Positions 13,911 through 25,072 of a DNA stretch of 64,000 nt are shown here, piece after piece. The position numbers and the translations under genes are program-made. The stretch's first letter is position 1, and each line of letters begins with the position of its first letter. Source of the stretch: Avena insularis (Eukaryota > Streptophyta > Magnoliopsida > Poales > Poaceae); assembly GCA_023614405.1 (NCBI GenBank), contig CM042688.1, forward strand, positions 441,430,028 through 441,494,027, given 5' to 3'. The notes under the pieces were generated by a model. That model did no database searches, had not been told where the DNA came from, and saw only the letters and a program-made list of their open reading frames with translations.

Positions 13911-14400
13911 CTACAAGAAAAGTTGGCTTTTACAACGGACAATTTTCGTGGTTGAAGGCCTGTTTTTCATGGCCAAAGAGTCTTTTTTGATGGATGGCCT
14001 TCGTGGTAAAAGCCCTGTCACAAATAAATTAACCACGGTTTTTTTTCGACCGTGGCGGATCGCACCCTTCAGCCACGAAACCTTGTTCCGTTATAGATCT
14101 GTTCGCCAACCGCACTGACTAATAACATCATATGAACGGCTAGGTGGCAGCCGCCGTTAGCGGCCGGTTACCACTGTTAACAGCCATAGAAACTGTGGCA
14201 GAAGCCATGCCCAGCCAAGGCCTGCTAAATACTAACTGGGCTGGCCCATAAGGGGAGCCCAATAAGAAGATGGCCTATTACTGTTTTGTCCTATACTATT
14301 TGAAATGAGCCCAAAAATGCAGCCAGTAGCGGCCTGCGAAGTTTCAGGCATGATTCTGTTTCGGACTACATAAGGCCCATGTTGGTCCAACATAGTGTGG
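13911..14400 (+). repeat. Internal copy of the right CACTA terminus (inverted)
   Basis: The sequence opens CACTACAAGAAAAGTTGGC and matches the reverse complement of 59580 to about 59110 over roughly 470 bp, with small gaps and by eye around 85% identity. Shared landmarks are TTTTACAACGGACAATTTTC, GATCGCACCCTTCAGCCAC, and GCCAGCCAAGGCCTGCTAAA-type sequence. It is therefore the true long-TIR partner of the right end, yet it sits 3.1 kb inside the left boundary. Confidence 0.88.
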
Positions 14401-14499
14401 CCTATTAGCAGCCTGCACCAAGTCGCTCCTGTAAACATAAGGCTTGCGGTTAGCCCATCACTATTATCGCAGCCCATCGTAGACCGCCTACTTACGGCC

Positions 14500-14860
14500 C
14501 TTCTCTAAGATGGTCCGTTATTGTTCTGAACTTTAGCTATTTAGGCCCACAAAAGGCCCTTTACTGTTCTAGCCTGGTAAATTTGTCGGCCTGTTACTAC
14601 CCTCGTTCGGGAATTTCTCGGCCCGTACTGTTCAGGCTCGTCACTGTTCTGGCCATTTACTGTTGTGGCCCGCTACTGTTTTGGCCTGTTACTGTTTTGC
14701 GATTTGTGTAGTTTCTTGCCTGTTACTGTAATGGGTTGTTTCTGTTCTGGCCTGCTACTGTTACGGCCTGCTTCAGTAACGACATGTTTCTGTTACGGCC
14801 CGTTAGGCCTGTTACCACATGCGCATTGGCCCGTTACGTTTACGGCCTTTTGCAGTTTTG
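14500..14860 (+). repeat. Subterminal short-motif cluster (GGCC ... TTACTGTT)
   Basis: About 15 degenerate copies of GGCCYGTTACTGTTNTGGCC occur in 360 bp, for example near 14511, 14552, 14637, 14653, 14671, 14686, 14735 and 14751. Arrays of 10-20-bp motifs just inside the termini are where CACTA-family accessory proteins bind in maize Spm; applying that role here is inference. The right end has only isolated versions near 59120-59230. Confidence 0.7.
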
Positions 14861-15419
14861 TCAGTTCTGAAGCCCATGACAATATCATAAAACGTGTATA
14901 ATAATCCAGCATTTTTTTACTATTCGTTGTCGGCCGAATACAACACGGTACTGTTCCCTAATCGACATGCCTGGCGTAATTACCAGAACGACTACCGCAA
15001 TGTGTGGACAGTGTCAACTAAATTCCTACATGGACTACGCGAGTTATCTAGATATTACATTAGCTACAAACTTCTTAAAATTATTACATATTGTCAACTC
15101 AGGGGAAATAAAAATCGGCATTTCAGTTGACAATCAAGTTGATAGCAGAGTCCTCAATTTGCTTTCTCAATCGATCACCTGCATCTTCAATTGGGTGTGA
15201 CAGCTACATTGGAGGAGACATGATCTTGCAGCCCCTTTTTGGTGGGGCTAGCAATAATTGCAGTTTGAAACAAAATAATAACAAGTTAATACATCAAACA
15301 AGACAAACTACTCATTTGACTGATATGACAGGAGCTATGAACTGAGGTAATCAAGTATTGACCAACTGGTCGATGGTTCAATTATTGACCAACATGTCAA
15401 ACAAACATGACAAGCAAGC
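14861..15419. other. Non-coding, no feature recognised
   Basis: This AT-rich stretch has short open frames up to about 78 codons and no recognisable domain, splice pattern or repeat. Confidence 0.5.
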
Positions 15420-16110
15420 ACACATTAAAAAAGTGTGACTACCGTGAAACGAGCAATCAAAAAATGTGTGTGTGTGGCTTAGAATTTCAGTAGATATAAA
15501 CTAGCCAGGTCACTTTGAACAAATATATGGAAGCAGTGCTATACCCTAAAATGCAAGAGGCGTTGGGCTACTCGGACTTTGCGTTGAGCCACAAAATGGC
15601 ATGCAGTTACTGTCATAGCGAAGAATGAACCAGATAGAAATTATAACCGCATCATACGAGAACCTGTAGAGCAGGAATGCAAACCATGGATGAACTATAT
15701 ATTGTAGAGGATAGTTATGTCATGACTTAGGACGAATCAGACCCAGAACCGGATGCGAGATATAATGGCGTTGTCAGTGAACTCAGAGAACAGGACAAAC
15801 AAGCATTAGACAAGTGTGCCTAGAATGAAATGAGCAATCAAACAAAGTGTTTCTTAGAATTTCAACAATTATATATGGAAGCTGTGGCATCTCCTGGAAT
15901 GCATAGAGTCGTTGGGTGACTCAGAATTTGCGGTGAGCTACACAATGGCAAGTAGTTACTGTCATATATAAAAATCAACTAGATAGAAATTATAATGGCA
16001 TCATAAGAGAAATTCTAGAGTAGGAATGCAAACCACGAGTGAACTACATAGTAGCGTTGCTCAGGACGAACCAGCACTAGATAAGGAAGTAATGGTATCC
16101 CTTGTGAACC
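15420..16110 (+). repeat. Tandem duplication, two copies of about 370 bp
   Basis: Shared order in both halves: ATATATGGAAGC (15524 and about 15872), GTTGGG.GACTC (about 15564 and 15912), TGGCA.G.AGTTACTGTCAT (15597 and 15945), AGATAGAAATTATAA (about 15633 and 15981) and GAGTAGGAATGCAAACCA-like sequence (about 15670 and 16017). The copies have diverged and carry no open coding region. Confidence 0.7.
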
Positions 16111-17640
16111 TGTAGAATAGGCTATGCAAACCAACATGGTCATTGTTCCATTTTTTGAGCTCTGTGCAAGAAAAAGGAAATAGTTAGTGATGTAGCTTTT
16201 GAAGAGCGAGATGGCATTATGGCAAAAACAAAATTATAATCGAATTAGTACAAAGAGTTTAAACGGCTACTACAGGATAGGAGAACGATGCCAATGAGGA
16301 AATAATAGCAGGAAATGATTTCAGGATGAACCAGATAGATTCAGCAACTGTAGAGTAGGGAATCCACACTAATATTTTCTACTGACTACAGATTTTACAA
16401 GAATTACACGGTAGCAGGCAATTACTGTTGTATGGAGTAGCTAAGAACATGTGCATGGTAAAATAATAGTCATGTGCATGACTTGAAATTTGTAGAGCAG
16501 TGAATGCACACCAACATGTCTAATGACCTTGCATGTACTAGCACAAAGAACAGGTGTGCCCAGTGACTTGTATGTACTAGCACGATTACAAAAATGAAGT
16601 TCACTACGACAGGCTTGAACCTGCTATACTACTGACAGAACAAAAACGGGTAGGAGATTAGGTTAACCTTGGTTGGAGAGGCAACTAAGCATCATCAGTA
16701 CCGTGCGAGTGATGTCCAGGTCACCGAGGGTGTTGCGGTTCCGATGGCTGTTGGCGTTAGGGAAGCAGATCTTGGGCGGTCGATGCCGGCTTGAACATGG
16801 TGGACGAGAGCATTGCTGAGGCAGATCCGGTGTAGTGAACAGTGACGGCCTTGCTACTGGTCTGTAGCGGTGGACATGGAACTCCTTGAACTAGATCACA
16901 ATAGGTGGACACCGGTGAAGCGGATCCGGTATAGTTGGGTATCTTTCAGCGGCGAGGAATCAGAGCTTGGACGGTCGATCACGCCATCAGCAATGAGGAA
17001 GCAGAGCTTGGGCGGTCGATGATGCCATCGGCATGGTGAACGACACCGTAGCTCCGGTGATGTGGCAGAGAGACCCGGTGAACTAGATCCGTTGGGTGAG
17101 CATCGGTGAAGCGGCTCTGCGGCGGCGCACGAGACCAGAGATCAAGCCTGTGCGCGTGATGGCCATGGAGGCGACAGAGGAGCTTGGGATTTTTGGGAGG
17201 GCCAAGGGGAAAACTTTGCGAATCGGGACCATAGTAAACTTTAGCGTGCCCATCTATCGTCTGAACAATGGGTAGAACAGGAATTTAAAGACAAAAGTTA
17301 TTGAAACAGAGGGGCGCGAAATGCTTCATGGTCGGTGTGTGATATTGCCGCTCGATTGAGATTTGAATTCGGCCCTCGTCTAGCTAATAATAATAGAAAA
17401 TGGTACTATCCAATGGGAGATTTTGTCTCAAAGGTTTTGAATCGGTGGGGCGGGAAATGCGTCAAGGTCGGTGGGTGATTTTGCCGCTCGATTCAGATTT
17501 TAAATTTGGCTAGCGTCCATCTAGTAATAGAAAAAGGTAGTAGACCTTAACCTATCTATCCAGGAAATCAAAGCCGAGAGTCACATCAACTAATCATCCA
17601 TATCCATACTAGTAGAAGGACCATGACACAATTTCCATAC
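16111..17640. other. Non-coding; GC-richer block with a repeated line at 16.66-17.25 kb
   Basis: Between 16750 and 17030 a line reading GAAGCAGAGCTTGGGCGGTC, or a close form, appears three times (near 16763, 16959 and 16996). Composition rises to gene-leader levels and ends near 17210 in a purine-rich stretch, as in the 5' leader of a minus-strand transcription unit. The minus strand has frequent stops and no recognised domain, so I call no gene. The rest (16111-16660 and 17250-17640) shows nothing. Confidence 0.45.
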
Positions 17641-18010
17641 CACTATATAGTGCTTGACACTTCTTTTCAAAACAAAAAACGACTATGTTGCTTCACAATT
17701 TCCACACCACTATATAGTGTATGAATAACTTCGAACATCGCCAGTTGGATATAGATTGGCAAAACCTGACATTGTTGACCATTGGATCTCTTTCAGTATA
17801 TTTGATTGTGTCATGTCTAGCATATAGAAGATCCCATTATTGTTGGCCTCTAGCACCATGAATATACTATGCATAGAAAGTACAGAGAATATGGTTTTAA
17901 ATACCACAAGCGAAGTTTCCAGATATAGTGGACAATGTTTTATACATGATTCCCAAGTTTTATGAGTTTTCAAAGCTTCCGAGCTAACTCGGACCACTCA
18001 AATGACTTTA
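17641..18010 (-). repeat. CACTATATAGTG modules, reversed
   Basis: The palindrome occurs at 17641-17652 and 17708-17719. The second is followed by the module body in reverse (GACCATTGGATC, then a CATATAGAAGATCC form), with divergence. This is the same family as the module arrays at 25.9-29.5 and 41.7-46.7 kb. The 95-codon open frame on the minus strand lies in the repeat and is not a gene. Confidence 0.65.
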
Positions 18011-18366
18011 TGTATCTATTAACAAAATCATGTCATATTTGAACTAGAAGCTCTAGAAAGTGGTAGATTTCTATCGAAGTTCTACAAAAAGCTTTTGGTT
18101 GTACGCATCAGGTAGTTAATATATCAAAAACAATCGAGAGTTTTGACAAATTCAACTTCCTGCTAAGCATTTGTATCTTGAAAATTTTGAACAAGTTTTG
18201 AAACAATTGCATGTAATAAAGAAAAACAGAAAAACAAATATTTACGCATGGCACCCTATCACGTCACGTGTACAGCCTGCCAGGAAACTGATAACCATGG
18301 GATTTGACAACTTCTGGAAACCATCCACGCCATATTTTTCCCACCATGTATGAATATTATTAGGTT
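18011..18366. other. AT-rich spacer, nothing recognised
   Basis: No repeat, gene or structured element is visible between the reversed module and the 3' flank of captured gene copy A. Confidence 0.5.
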
Positions 18367-19039
18367 TCAACCCTGATGACCAAAAAAGGTCATGGCCATA
18401 TCGACATCATAGTTGATGTACTGTTCCCACATTAATTTGGTATATGGGTGCATCTTGGCGTAATAGGAAATGTTGCTGGTGGGAGTCTCAACATTGGGCC
18501 TGTTTTTTTTTAACGGGCAAGGGATGAGTTTGCCCTTTTTCTCCAAACACACTCCATCATTGGAGCAAGCAAGACTAACAATTAAGTATGCATTTGTGTG
18601 CATACCTCGTTCTTACATCAATACATGTGTGACCAATATATATGCAGCGCAAGAAGCCCAGGCCTCATCTAGATTGAGAAGGCCATGTTTCAAAAGAAAA
18701 GCAAAACAATCTACTTCCATTGATCAAAACAAGTACCAGTACAAGAGTATTAGTTCTACAAAATACTTTAATAATAGCAACATCAGCACATTTAAGAGAT
18801 TCGGTAGCTTTTGAAAGATTCAGCAGTACAGGCCATATTCTGCACTAGATCTGAACAATTCCCAGTACATAGGAATTATTACAAAATATAGTAGCAGTTG
18901 CAGAACTCCATACAAAATACTCGGTAGAAGAATAAAACTACTCTTAGTAGAACCTTAATCTAGCTAGGAACGATTACATGTCCCATCATATACTCCAAAC
19001 ATGCATGAGAGAAAGAGAGAGGTCAGAATCACCACAAGA
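18367..19039 (-). other. 3' flank of captured gene copy A
   Basis: On the minus strand near 18580-18530, CTTGCTTGCTCCAATGATGG and GAGTGTGTTTGGAGAAAA match the downstream flanks of copy B (near 50190-50225) and copy C (near 57610-57645). The captured segment thus includes several hundred bases of downstream DNA. The rest of the stretch is AT-rich and shows no gene. Confidence 0.6.
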
Positions 19040-19610
19040 TCAAGATTCAGATGTTAACGATTCAGGTCTGTGTCGTGGGTAGCGCTTGCTTTCCCGCCTG
19101 GCACGCTTCTCTCGTTTTACCATCGTCTCTGGATCCTCGTAATAGGCTTTCGCCTGTTAACCCTTAGCAAGATAGATGTAAAATTCATGGACCTTTCCAA
19201 CCATTTCCACCACTCGGATTGCGAAAGGAATCTCCCACTAAAATAAATAAAGTAATTAATATTAGAACAGAGGGACTAGAAAATTACATATACATTCATA
19301 TTAGGATCATCAGTAGAATATTAAGATGTGATACCTCACAATGGGTTGATGTCGTCATCGATCCAACATTAGAACTCCACGAGGAACTCCGACCAACAAT
19401 TAAGGAGCTTGACAATAAGTCCCCGCTACCGACAGGTAATGGTTGAGCGCCTCCAGCGCGGTTGCCCAATCTTTCGCTCAGTATCAAACTCAAGCGGATA
19501 GAACCCACGACAATCACCCAATGATGATATCCTCACCTCGTAGTCCTCCAATTCCACGCCGCGGACCTTGCGCGACTGACGGACAGGACAATCTCCGTGT
19601 TGTGCCCGTC
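19040..19610 (-). pseudogene. SIAH-type zinc-finger gene, copy A, 3' part (decayed)
   Basis: This is the downstream half of the minus-strand gene whose upstream half lies at 23979-24439. The first bases continue the conserved segment seen in copy C (AATTGACGGG ... CTGTCCGT ... GCGGCGTG ... GAGGTGAGG). An intron can be read from a GT donor at 19334 to an AG acceptor at 19238. The last exon reads WEIPFAIRVVEMV, then HEFYIYLAKG, a stop, AKAYYEDPETMVKREKRARR, and ends with TGA at 19040. Copy C has a matching last exon (WKIPFVIGMAEI, YEFYMYAADLEADRR). The stop inside the exon and frame breaks before the intron make it a pseudogene. The function of the tail exon is not recognised. Confidence 0.7.
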
Positions 19611-19981
19611 AATATTGTGGCATCCCGCTAAAACCACTACTAGAAAATCGCGTTGTTTTTGTGCATTGCATCATCATGACCGCATGCTCATGTTATCATG
19701 CCACATTGCATTTGAGCATCGTCATGTCATCATGCATTTGTTTGTCTAAAACTATTTTCTAAAAGCCTAGTTTTGTTTTCTAAATATTCCCCGTCTTAAT
19801 TTCAAATCAAAACTCCGGTCTTTTCCGGGTCTTTTATTTGGCTAAAAACTATTTACAAAAGTCTATTTTTAAATTAAAATAAAAGTTTATATTATTTTTG
19901 GGAGGCAGCCAGCCTGGCCCGAAAGCCCAGCCGGCCACCTCCAGATAAAAATCCTACCTACCCCAGAAACACCCAAAACCT

Positions 19982-20966
19982 ATGCTACCAAATAACCTAC
20001 CCAGCCTATCTACCAAGCCCCCTCCACCTCACTCCCTCCACTCACAACTTGCCACCTCAGCTCCCCACCGCCACCTACCCCGCGCGGGCCCCACCCTCCC
20101 GGGATGGACAGGCGCACCCCGCCACCTATCCCCGCCGCCTCTCTCTCCTCCCCACCTTTTTCCCCTGCCCAACCACCCACTGACGCCAGCCCCACCCCTG
20201 GCCCACCTGTCCCCGCTGCCTCTCTCTCATCCCCACCCGACGCCACCTCCCCGCTCCCCTTGTCGCTTCTCCCCTGGTCCACCACCTACCGCCCCCACGT
20301 CTCTCCATGCATATCTCGCCGCTTTTTCCCCACCTACCCTCCTCGCTCGTCGCGATTCCTCTCAAGCCCAGCTTGCCGCTGTCGGCGTCTCGCCTCCCTC
20401 ACCTCACCTCCGCCGTGGGCACCCCTCACCCTGCAGCGCACGCGCCCCGTCCTTTCCATCGCCTCTGCCTTGCTTCAACCCCTACCCAGCGACCTCGCCG
20501 CCTCGCTCCCTTCCTCGCCGTGAGCAGGGCCGCCGCTGCCGGCCTCTCCTTCATCGAACCCCGCCCCTGCCGGTGTCCCTTGCTGTCAAGCCGTGCGGGC
20601 CCGCGCTCGAACCCGCCGCTCTCCTCTCAGCTATCCTCGCCTCGCCTTCCACCCGCGTCCGTTGTGGCCTACCCCACCTCGTCGTCCCCGCCGTCGACCA
20701 TCTCGCGCCGCCCTCCTGCCCGGCCTTGCTGTAGCCCGTCGCCGACCTCGGCCCTCCTCTTCCTCCTCGAGCCCAGCTACCGTCTCTCCCGCCGCTCCTC
20801 GCCCCGGCCTGCATCCGACCCCTCCTGCAGGCAGCACCGCCCTCGGCCCTCTCCACCTCATCCTTCGCCGCCGCCCTGCTACCGCCCCAGGTCAATGCCA
20901 ACTGCGCGGGAGACCAAGCCCCACCCATCTTCGTCCTCCCCGGGCCCTACCCTGCAGCGCCGCTAG
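19982..20966 (+). other. GC-rich, proline/serine-rich open block inside the insertion
   Basis: Three plus-strand frames stay open for 139-250 codons, and the minus strand is also open, which is the mark of low-complexity CCN/CTC composition more than of selection on one frame. The 250-codon frame (19982-20734) is rich in Pro, Ser, Leu and His. No domain is recognised. It may be the leader or a degenerate gag-like region of the element. I do not call it a gene. Confidence 0.45.
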
Positions 20967-22985
20967 GAGCCCGACGTCCTCGACGTCCTATCTGCCAAGC
21001 CTATCGACCCCTCTGTGTGTCCTGCCAAGTTCGGTTGAGGCCCTGCTACTCCACCACATTCGGGTGTTGAGAAGGGTATGTTGTTGTGCCGGTATGATGC
21101 TGATGTTGGTGGGCGTGAAGGTGTGAAATACATGATGTATTGCTACAAGAACTACACGAGTCCCTCAACAAGATCTTCGGTGAACCTGCTGTGTCTGTCT
21201 CGAGATCTCGGGCGTGCAAGGTCAGCACATGAACTCCAAGCCCGGCGCGCCAATATGTTCCAAAGGGAATCGACAATATTTTGGTGACAAGATCGACAAG
21301 ATCTTCCGGCACCGAACCCAGAACCGCTCCGAGACCCCAAGATCTTCATCCGCCCGCGAGAACAAGGAAACGCCAAGACCGACACCGTCAACCGAGGACT
21401 ACGACAAGATCGTCCCAACCCGACAAGTTCGCCTACATGAACACCGAGCATCAAGATCTCCTTCCCGGAAACCGCAAGACCTCCTTCTCGGATCCGAAGA
21501 CCCTGAACCCTGGAGTCCGAAGATCGAGACCGAACCCTGGTGCTATCGCCTTCCTCATCGATCCCGATGTTTCCATCAAACCCTGAGTCCGAACCCCGAA
21601 CCCCCCGAGACCCAAGATCTTCCGAACCCAGATGTGTGACCCTAAGCCCCTATTTTTATAATATGACATTATCAACTGTTGCATATTAAATGGTTCATGC
21701 TTGCATCTCATCATGTGGGTTCTGGGCATTAAGTCAATGCATCTAATAATTAAATATGGAGTCTATATGCGGGCTATTCTGGTCTTATTCTGGACTCCAT
21801 TTAAATTTGTGTAGCGAACCGATGCCATGTTTCACCCTGTTAATACAACATTTAAATTGCGGGGTAGCTAAATAACTTGAACCATATAATTAATCGTCGG
21901 GGCCCCGGTTCTGCTTAATACTGCCTAATTGCACCGCATCTGCATCATATCATAATCATGCCGGATCTTCTGCCGTAGTATTAAATATTGCATCCGGTGT
22001 TTCTTCTAGTGTTTGCTTCTTCGCGGATTAGGACGATGAGTTGATGCGAGTATCGACAAGTTCTCCGGATATGATCCTTCGGCAGTGTTTCCCAGGCGAG
22101 CATCTCTTCCCCTTCTACCTATTTTGCACTTCTATTTTTATTTCCTCCTGTTGATCTATTGCTATCCGTGTCGCGATGCTTTAGTTTCCGTGAACCAGTT
22201 ATATCCCGTGCAACCTCTATATTGCCATGGACACCTCCTAATACCTGCTGTTTGGTAGATAGCTGGCCTTATGCAGTCGAAGTTGCTTGCTGGGCCATGA
22301 TCTTGTGTTGTCGAGTACCACAGTTGTTGGAATGCTGGCAGATGTTTATGGTGGAGATGATCATGATTTTAAATACAACTATTAAAATGCTAGATATAAC
22401 TAATGCAGAGGCATCGGTGGGCAATAGATGTTATTTGGTTTTTCCATGCTCACTTGTGTCCCTTAGGACCCTGAGTACTTGATACATGTTCCTTGATTTC
22501 TCGCACTATCCACATCCGGGAGGCCTTATGGACCCTCCTGAACCAGAGCTTGATTCATTTCTATTTCTTGGGGCCACAAAGTAGTTTGGGGCTTTATTAG
22601 TATCCCGTACTTATGCCATGCTTTACTGCTTTATTTAAGATTGTGCGTGGAGCACCTGTACTGTTTAGGATCGTGACACGTTTTCGCTGTATCGACAATC
22701 CCAGTCACACTTTCGGGTTCCCAGTCATTTACAGCCGTCCACACAAACCCTGGGTCCGTTCCGGAGCTGGCCAACTTCGTTGCGGGTAGCTTAGTGGGGT
22801 GGCCCCCTGAAATATTTATGAATCCTATGATCGCTTTGTCATGAATGCCTCGTTGGGTTTTGAGTTGGTTTCTCCGAGGTTGATCGAGTGTGTGTTGCTA
22901 TTTGTGCACCCCTGTAGGGTAAAACTTTCTGAAAGCCGTGTCCGCGGTTATGGACGACTTGGAGCACAGTATATCGATCATAGAC
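20967..22985. other. Body of the 4.36-kb insertion, no gene recognised
   Basis: A run of repeated CAAGATCTTC, CGACAAGATC and GAACCC-type words lies at 21180-21630, and short frames of up to 141 codons run through it with no recognisable domain. From 21640 the sequence is non-coding and AT-richer. Confidence 0.45.
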
Positions 22986-23340
22986 AAGCATAACTAAAGT
23001 AGTGCTATAAATTTGACTTAATATGTGACTAGTAATCAGTTCAAGTATAACGGAATGGATATTAAAAATGCCAACAACTGGTGGATCTGTGGTGATCTGT
23101 GTCATACTATACCTGCTTAGTAAGTATTGCAACTCCAATGGAATGTGATAAAAGTGCCAACAACTGCTAGGTTTTGGGATTCCTCAGGACTATTATATCT
23201 GACTAGTAAACGTTCCAAATACAACGGAATGGTGATTAAAATTGCCCACTACTTATGCTATCAGGATGACTCAAGCTCTATATCTGATTAGTAAGTGCTG
23301 CAACTATAACGGAATGAGTAAAATTGCCAACTGTGTGAGT
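22985..23340 (+). repeat. Tandem repeat, about 87-bp units, four copies
   Basis: The lines CTAGTAATCAGTTCAAGTAT, TTAGTAAGTATTGCAACTCC, CTAGTAAACGTTCCAAATAC and TTAGTAAGTGCTGCAACTAT start units near 23028, 23116, 23203 and 23288. Each is followed by AACGGAATG and AAATTGCCAAC-like sequence. The array is internal to the 4.36-kb insertion. Confidence 0.8.
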
Positions 23341-23978
23341 TCCTCGGTTTGATTTCCTCGTTTGGGTCTCGAAGGGGAAATACCAGGAAGGGTATGATTG
23401 TTGTTAGTATCAGGTTGGTCCCGAATAGGTCTTTCTTATCCCTCTCTAATAGCCGCCAGTTATACCGAGTCTCTATAGGATGTTTAGTGTCGCTGCGCTG
23501 CCGCTTCAGCCCACCATACCTATGTAGGTGAGAGCCGCCGAATTCTAGCCTCGCCGTGTACTGGCCTCAGTACTGACGCTCCTCTTTTTCCTTTGCCCTT
23601 TGTCGGCACCCCTTTTGTTTTAGCAGGTTTCGATGTCGTTAGCAGGGTTACCCTTCCGGCTTGGCCTGGGCAGGGTTATGGACGCCATTGGTTATTCTTC
23701 AGGGCTCTTAGCCCCATTTGCATCTTGTCCGTAGTCGGACGCTCTATCGTTTCCAAGGTGATTTGGATCTTTGTATTATATATCTGTATTCTTGACTCAT
23801 GGAGTCGTTGATGTATATATCTGTTCTATGGGTCCCATCGAGGACTGTTGTGTAATGTTATTACTTCGTTTTCCACCTGCACGAAAGTGCCTGGTGGGCG
23901 TCCTTGAATCGTTTCTATGCGGGTTTGGCGGAAAAGGCTAAAACTTGCATAGGGCCGATCCGAGGGTGTTAAAAATAT

Positions 23979-24439
23979 GGCCGAAGCATGCCCGTCTTCC
24001 CGATATCAATGACATTTGTTCTCCGCGAGCACCCTGCAAGCACCGGCTTAGATGGGTCCCATTGTTTGATGCTGTAGAGGACTGTGGGCACCTCGATCGA
24101 GTGGGTGGATTTGAGGTGCAGATACAACGTTAATTTGTTGCCGTCCCAGTTGCATCCTAGATCAGTGTAGATAAACGGGTTATGGATGAAGGAGATCATG
24201 TGGGCATAGAGTTCGTTGAAGGAGACCACTTCTGGGCAGTTGTAGTTCGGGCAGCTGTAACCTTCTCCGTCGACGACTTGGCGGTGTAGCTCCTTGGATC
24301 ATGCGGCCAGTCGGATGATGCTTTTAGCGTCGAGACGCTCAGCGATTTGGTTCACGACGTCGTCACTAACCTTGTTAAAGCCGCTGCATCGCCTGCTCTC
24401 CCTCGAACCTCTCCAAATTTTGTATAGACAATCCGCCAT
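23979..24439 (-). pseudogene. SIAH-type zinc-finger gene, copy A, 5' part (decayed)
   Basis: The start is ATG at 24439 (MADCLYKIW). Residues near 20-50 (VSDDVVNQIAERLDAKSIIRL) match VGDDVFNEITMRLDT in copy B and resemble an F-box-like helix pair. A TGA at 24299-24301 replaces the Cys codon of the AACSKEL line kept in copies B and C. Downstream in frame, CPNYNC, LGCNWDGNKLTLYLHLKSTH and the line VIDIGKTGM follow, with the Cys/His spacing of a SIAH-type zinc finger. SINA/SIAH-type proteins are usually E3 ubiquitin ligases, but no RING is visible. The frame is then cut by the insertion at 23973. Confidence 0.72.
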
Positions 24440-24660
24440 CGCGTCGAGGAGGATTGGGGGCGAGCGCGGATCTATATAGAACTGTTTGGGTTTTTTTTGG
24501 AGGATAGGGCTGGTGGTCTTGAAGGAGAGATGCACCGGGCGAGATGGCGAGGAAAATGTGTGATTAGCGCGGTGGAGAGGATCCAAAATGCGGTCAGGCG
24601 ACATCGGCGAGTGTGGATAAACTAAACGGAGATGGGGAAGATGCGATGGCTCTTTGAAAG
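24440..24660 (-). promoter_or_regulatory. Upstream/leader segment of copy A
   Basis: The minus strand reads CTTTCAAAGAGCCATCGCAT, then CCCCATCTCCGTTTAGTTTA, then CGCCCCCAATCC before the ATG. The same lines, in the same order, precede copy B at 48282-48490, so promoter-proximal DNA was copied together with the gene. No clear TATA box is assigned. Confidence 0.6.
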
Positions 24661-24828
24661 AGGTTTTTTCTTTTCTTGTAATAAATTACTCATGTCACCT
24701 CCTGGCGTAGTATAGTCTCATCATGTCGGTTTGACTAGACACATTATTTCTTTACAGGTCCTACTATAGTAGTACTATACTATTTGTACAAGTAGGAGTG
24801 CGAAGTAGGAGTAGTAGGTAGGAGTATT

Positions 24829-25060
24829 ACTCTACCTCCGTCCCGAGGAATAATAAGGCGTCCTCGTTTTGGGTGTTTTTTCTTTGACAAAGATTTACTC
24901 TAAATATATATAGTATAAAGAATGTTGGTAGAAACTTAGCATTATTGGAAAGTTTTACTCTACCTCCAATAGTACGAGTACTAATTTTACAAAAATTAAT
25001 CAAGTGTATTAGTTACTCTATTTATTCGGTCAAATTTTACACAATGTAATCAAGTATGTA
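24829..25060. repeat. Stowaway-like MITE remnant
   Basis: CTACCTCCGTCCCGAGGAAT and AATAAGGCGTCCTC resemble the left end of CTCCCTCC-type Stowaway MITEs. A further CTACCTCCAATAGTACG follows near 24960. No clean right terminus or TA duplication pair is visible, so this is a decayed or truncated copy. Confidence 0.45.
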
Positions 25061-25072
25061 TCTTCTCGGCAC

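Larger units (their letters stand above)
19616..23973. mobile_element. 4.36-kb unclassified insertion that splits gene copy A
   Basis: The gene copy is broken between two AATAT repeats (19611-19615 and 23974-23978). Copies B and C are uninterrupted at the equivalent place. The insert starts TGTGGCATCCCGC and ends GAGGGTGTTAAA, so its ends show only weak inverted similarity and no long terminal repeat is visible. It holds a strongly GC- and proline-codon-rich block (19.98-20.97 kb), an AT-rich middle, and a four-unit tandem repeat (22.99-23.34 kb). No polymerase, integrase or transposase domain is readable. The layout suggests a non-autonomous retroelement, but the class is undecided. Confidence 0.7.

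Noticed and set aside
15542..16110. Microsatellite-driven or coding explanation for the 15.4-16.1 kb repeat
   Set aside because: The two copies are a simple diverged tandem duplication without an open frame. No short repeat unit or gene family explains it.
19635..19650. CACTACTAGAAAATCG as the terminus of another CACTA element
   Set aside because: No matching inverted end is found before 24 kb and no 3-bp duplication is visible. The break in gene copy A is better explained by the AATAT-flanked insertion that starts 19 bp earlier.
19982..20734. A 250-residue proline-rich protein gene
   Set aside because: All plus-strand frames and the opposite strand are open here because of CCN/CTC composition, there is no domain, and it lies inside a mobile element.
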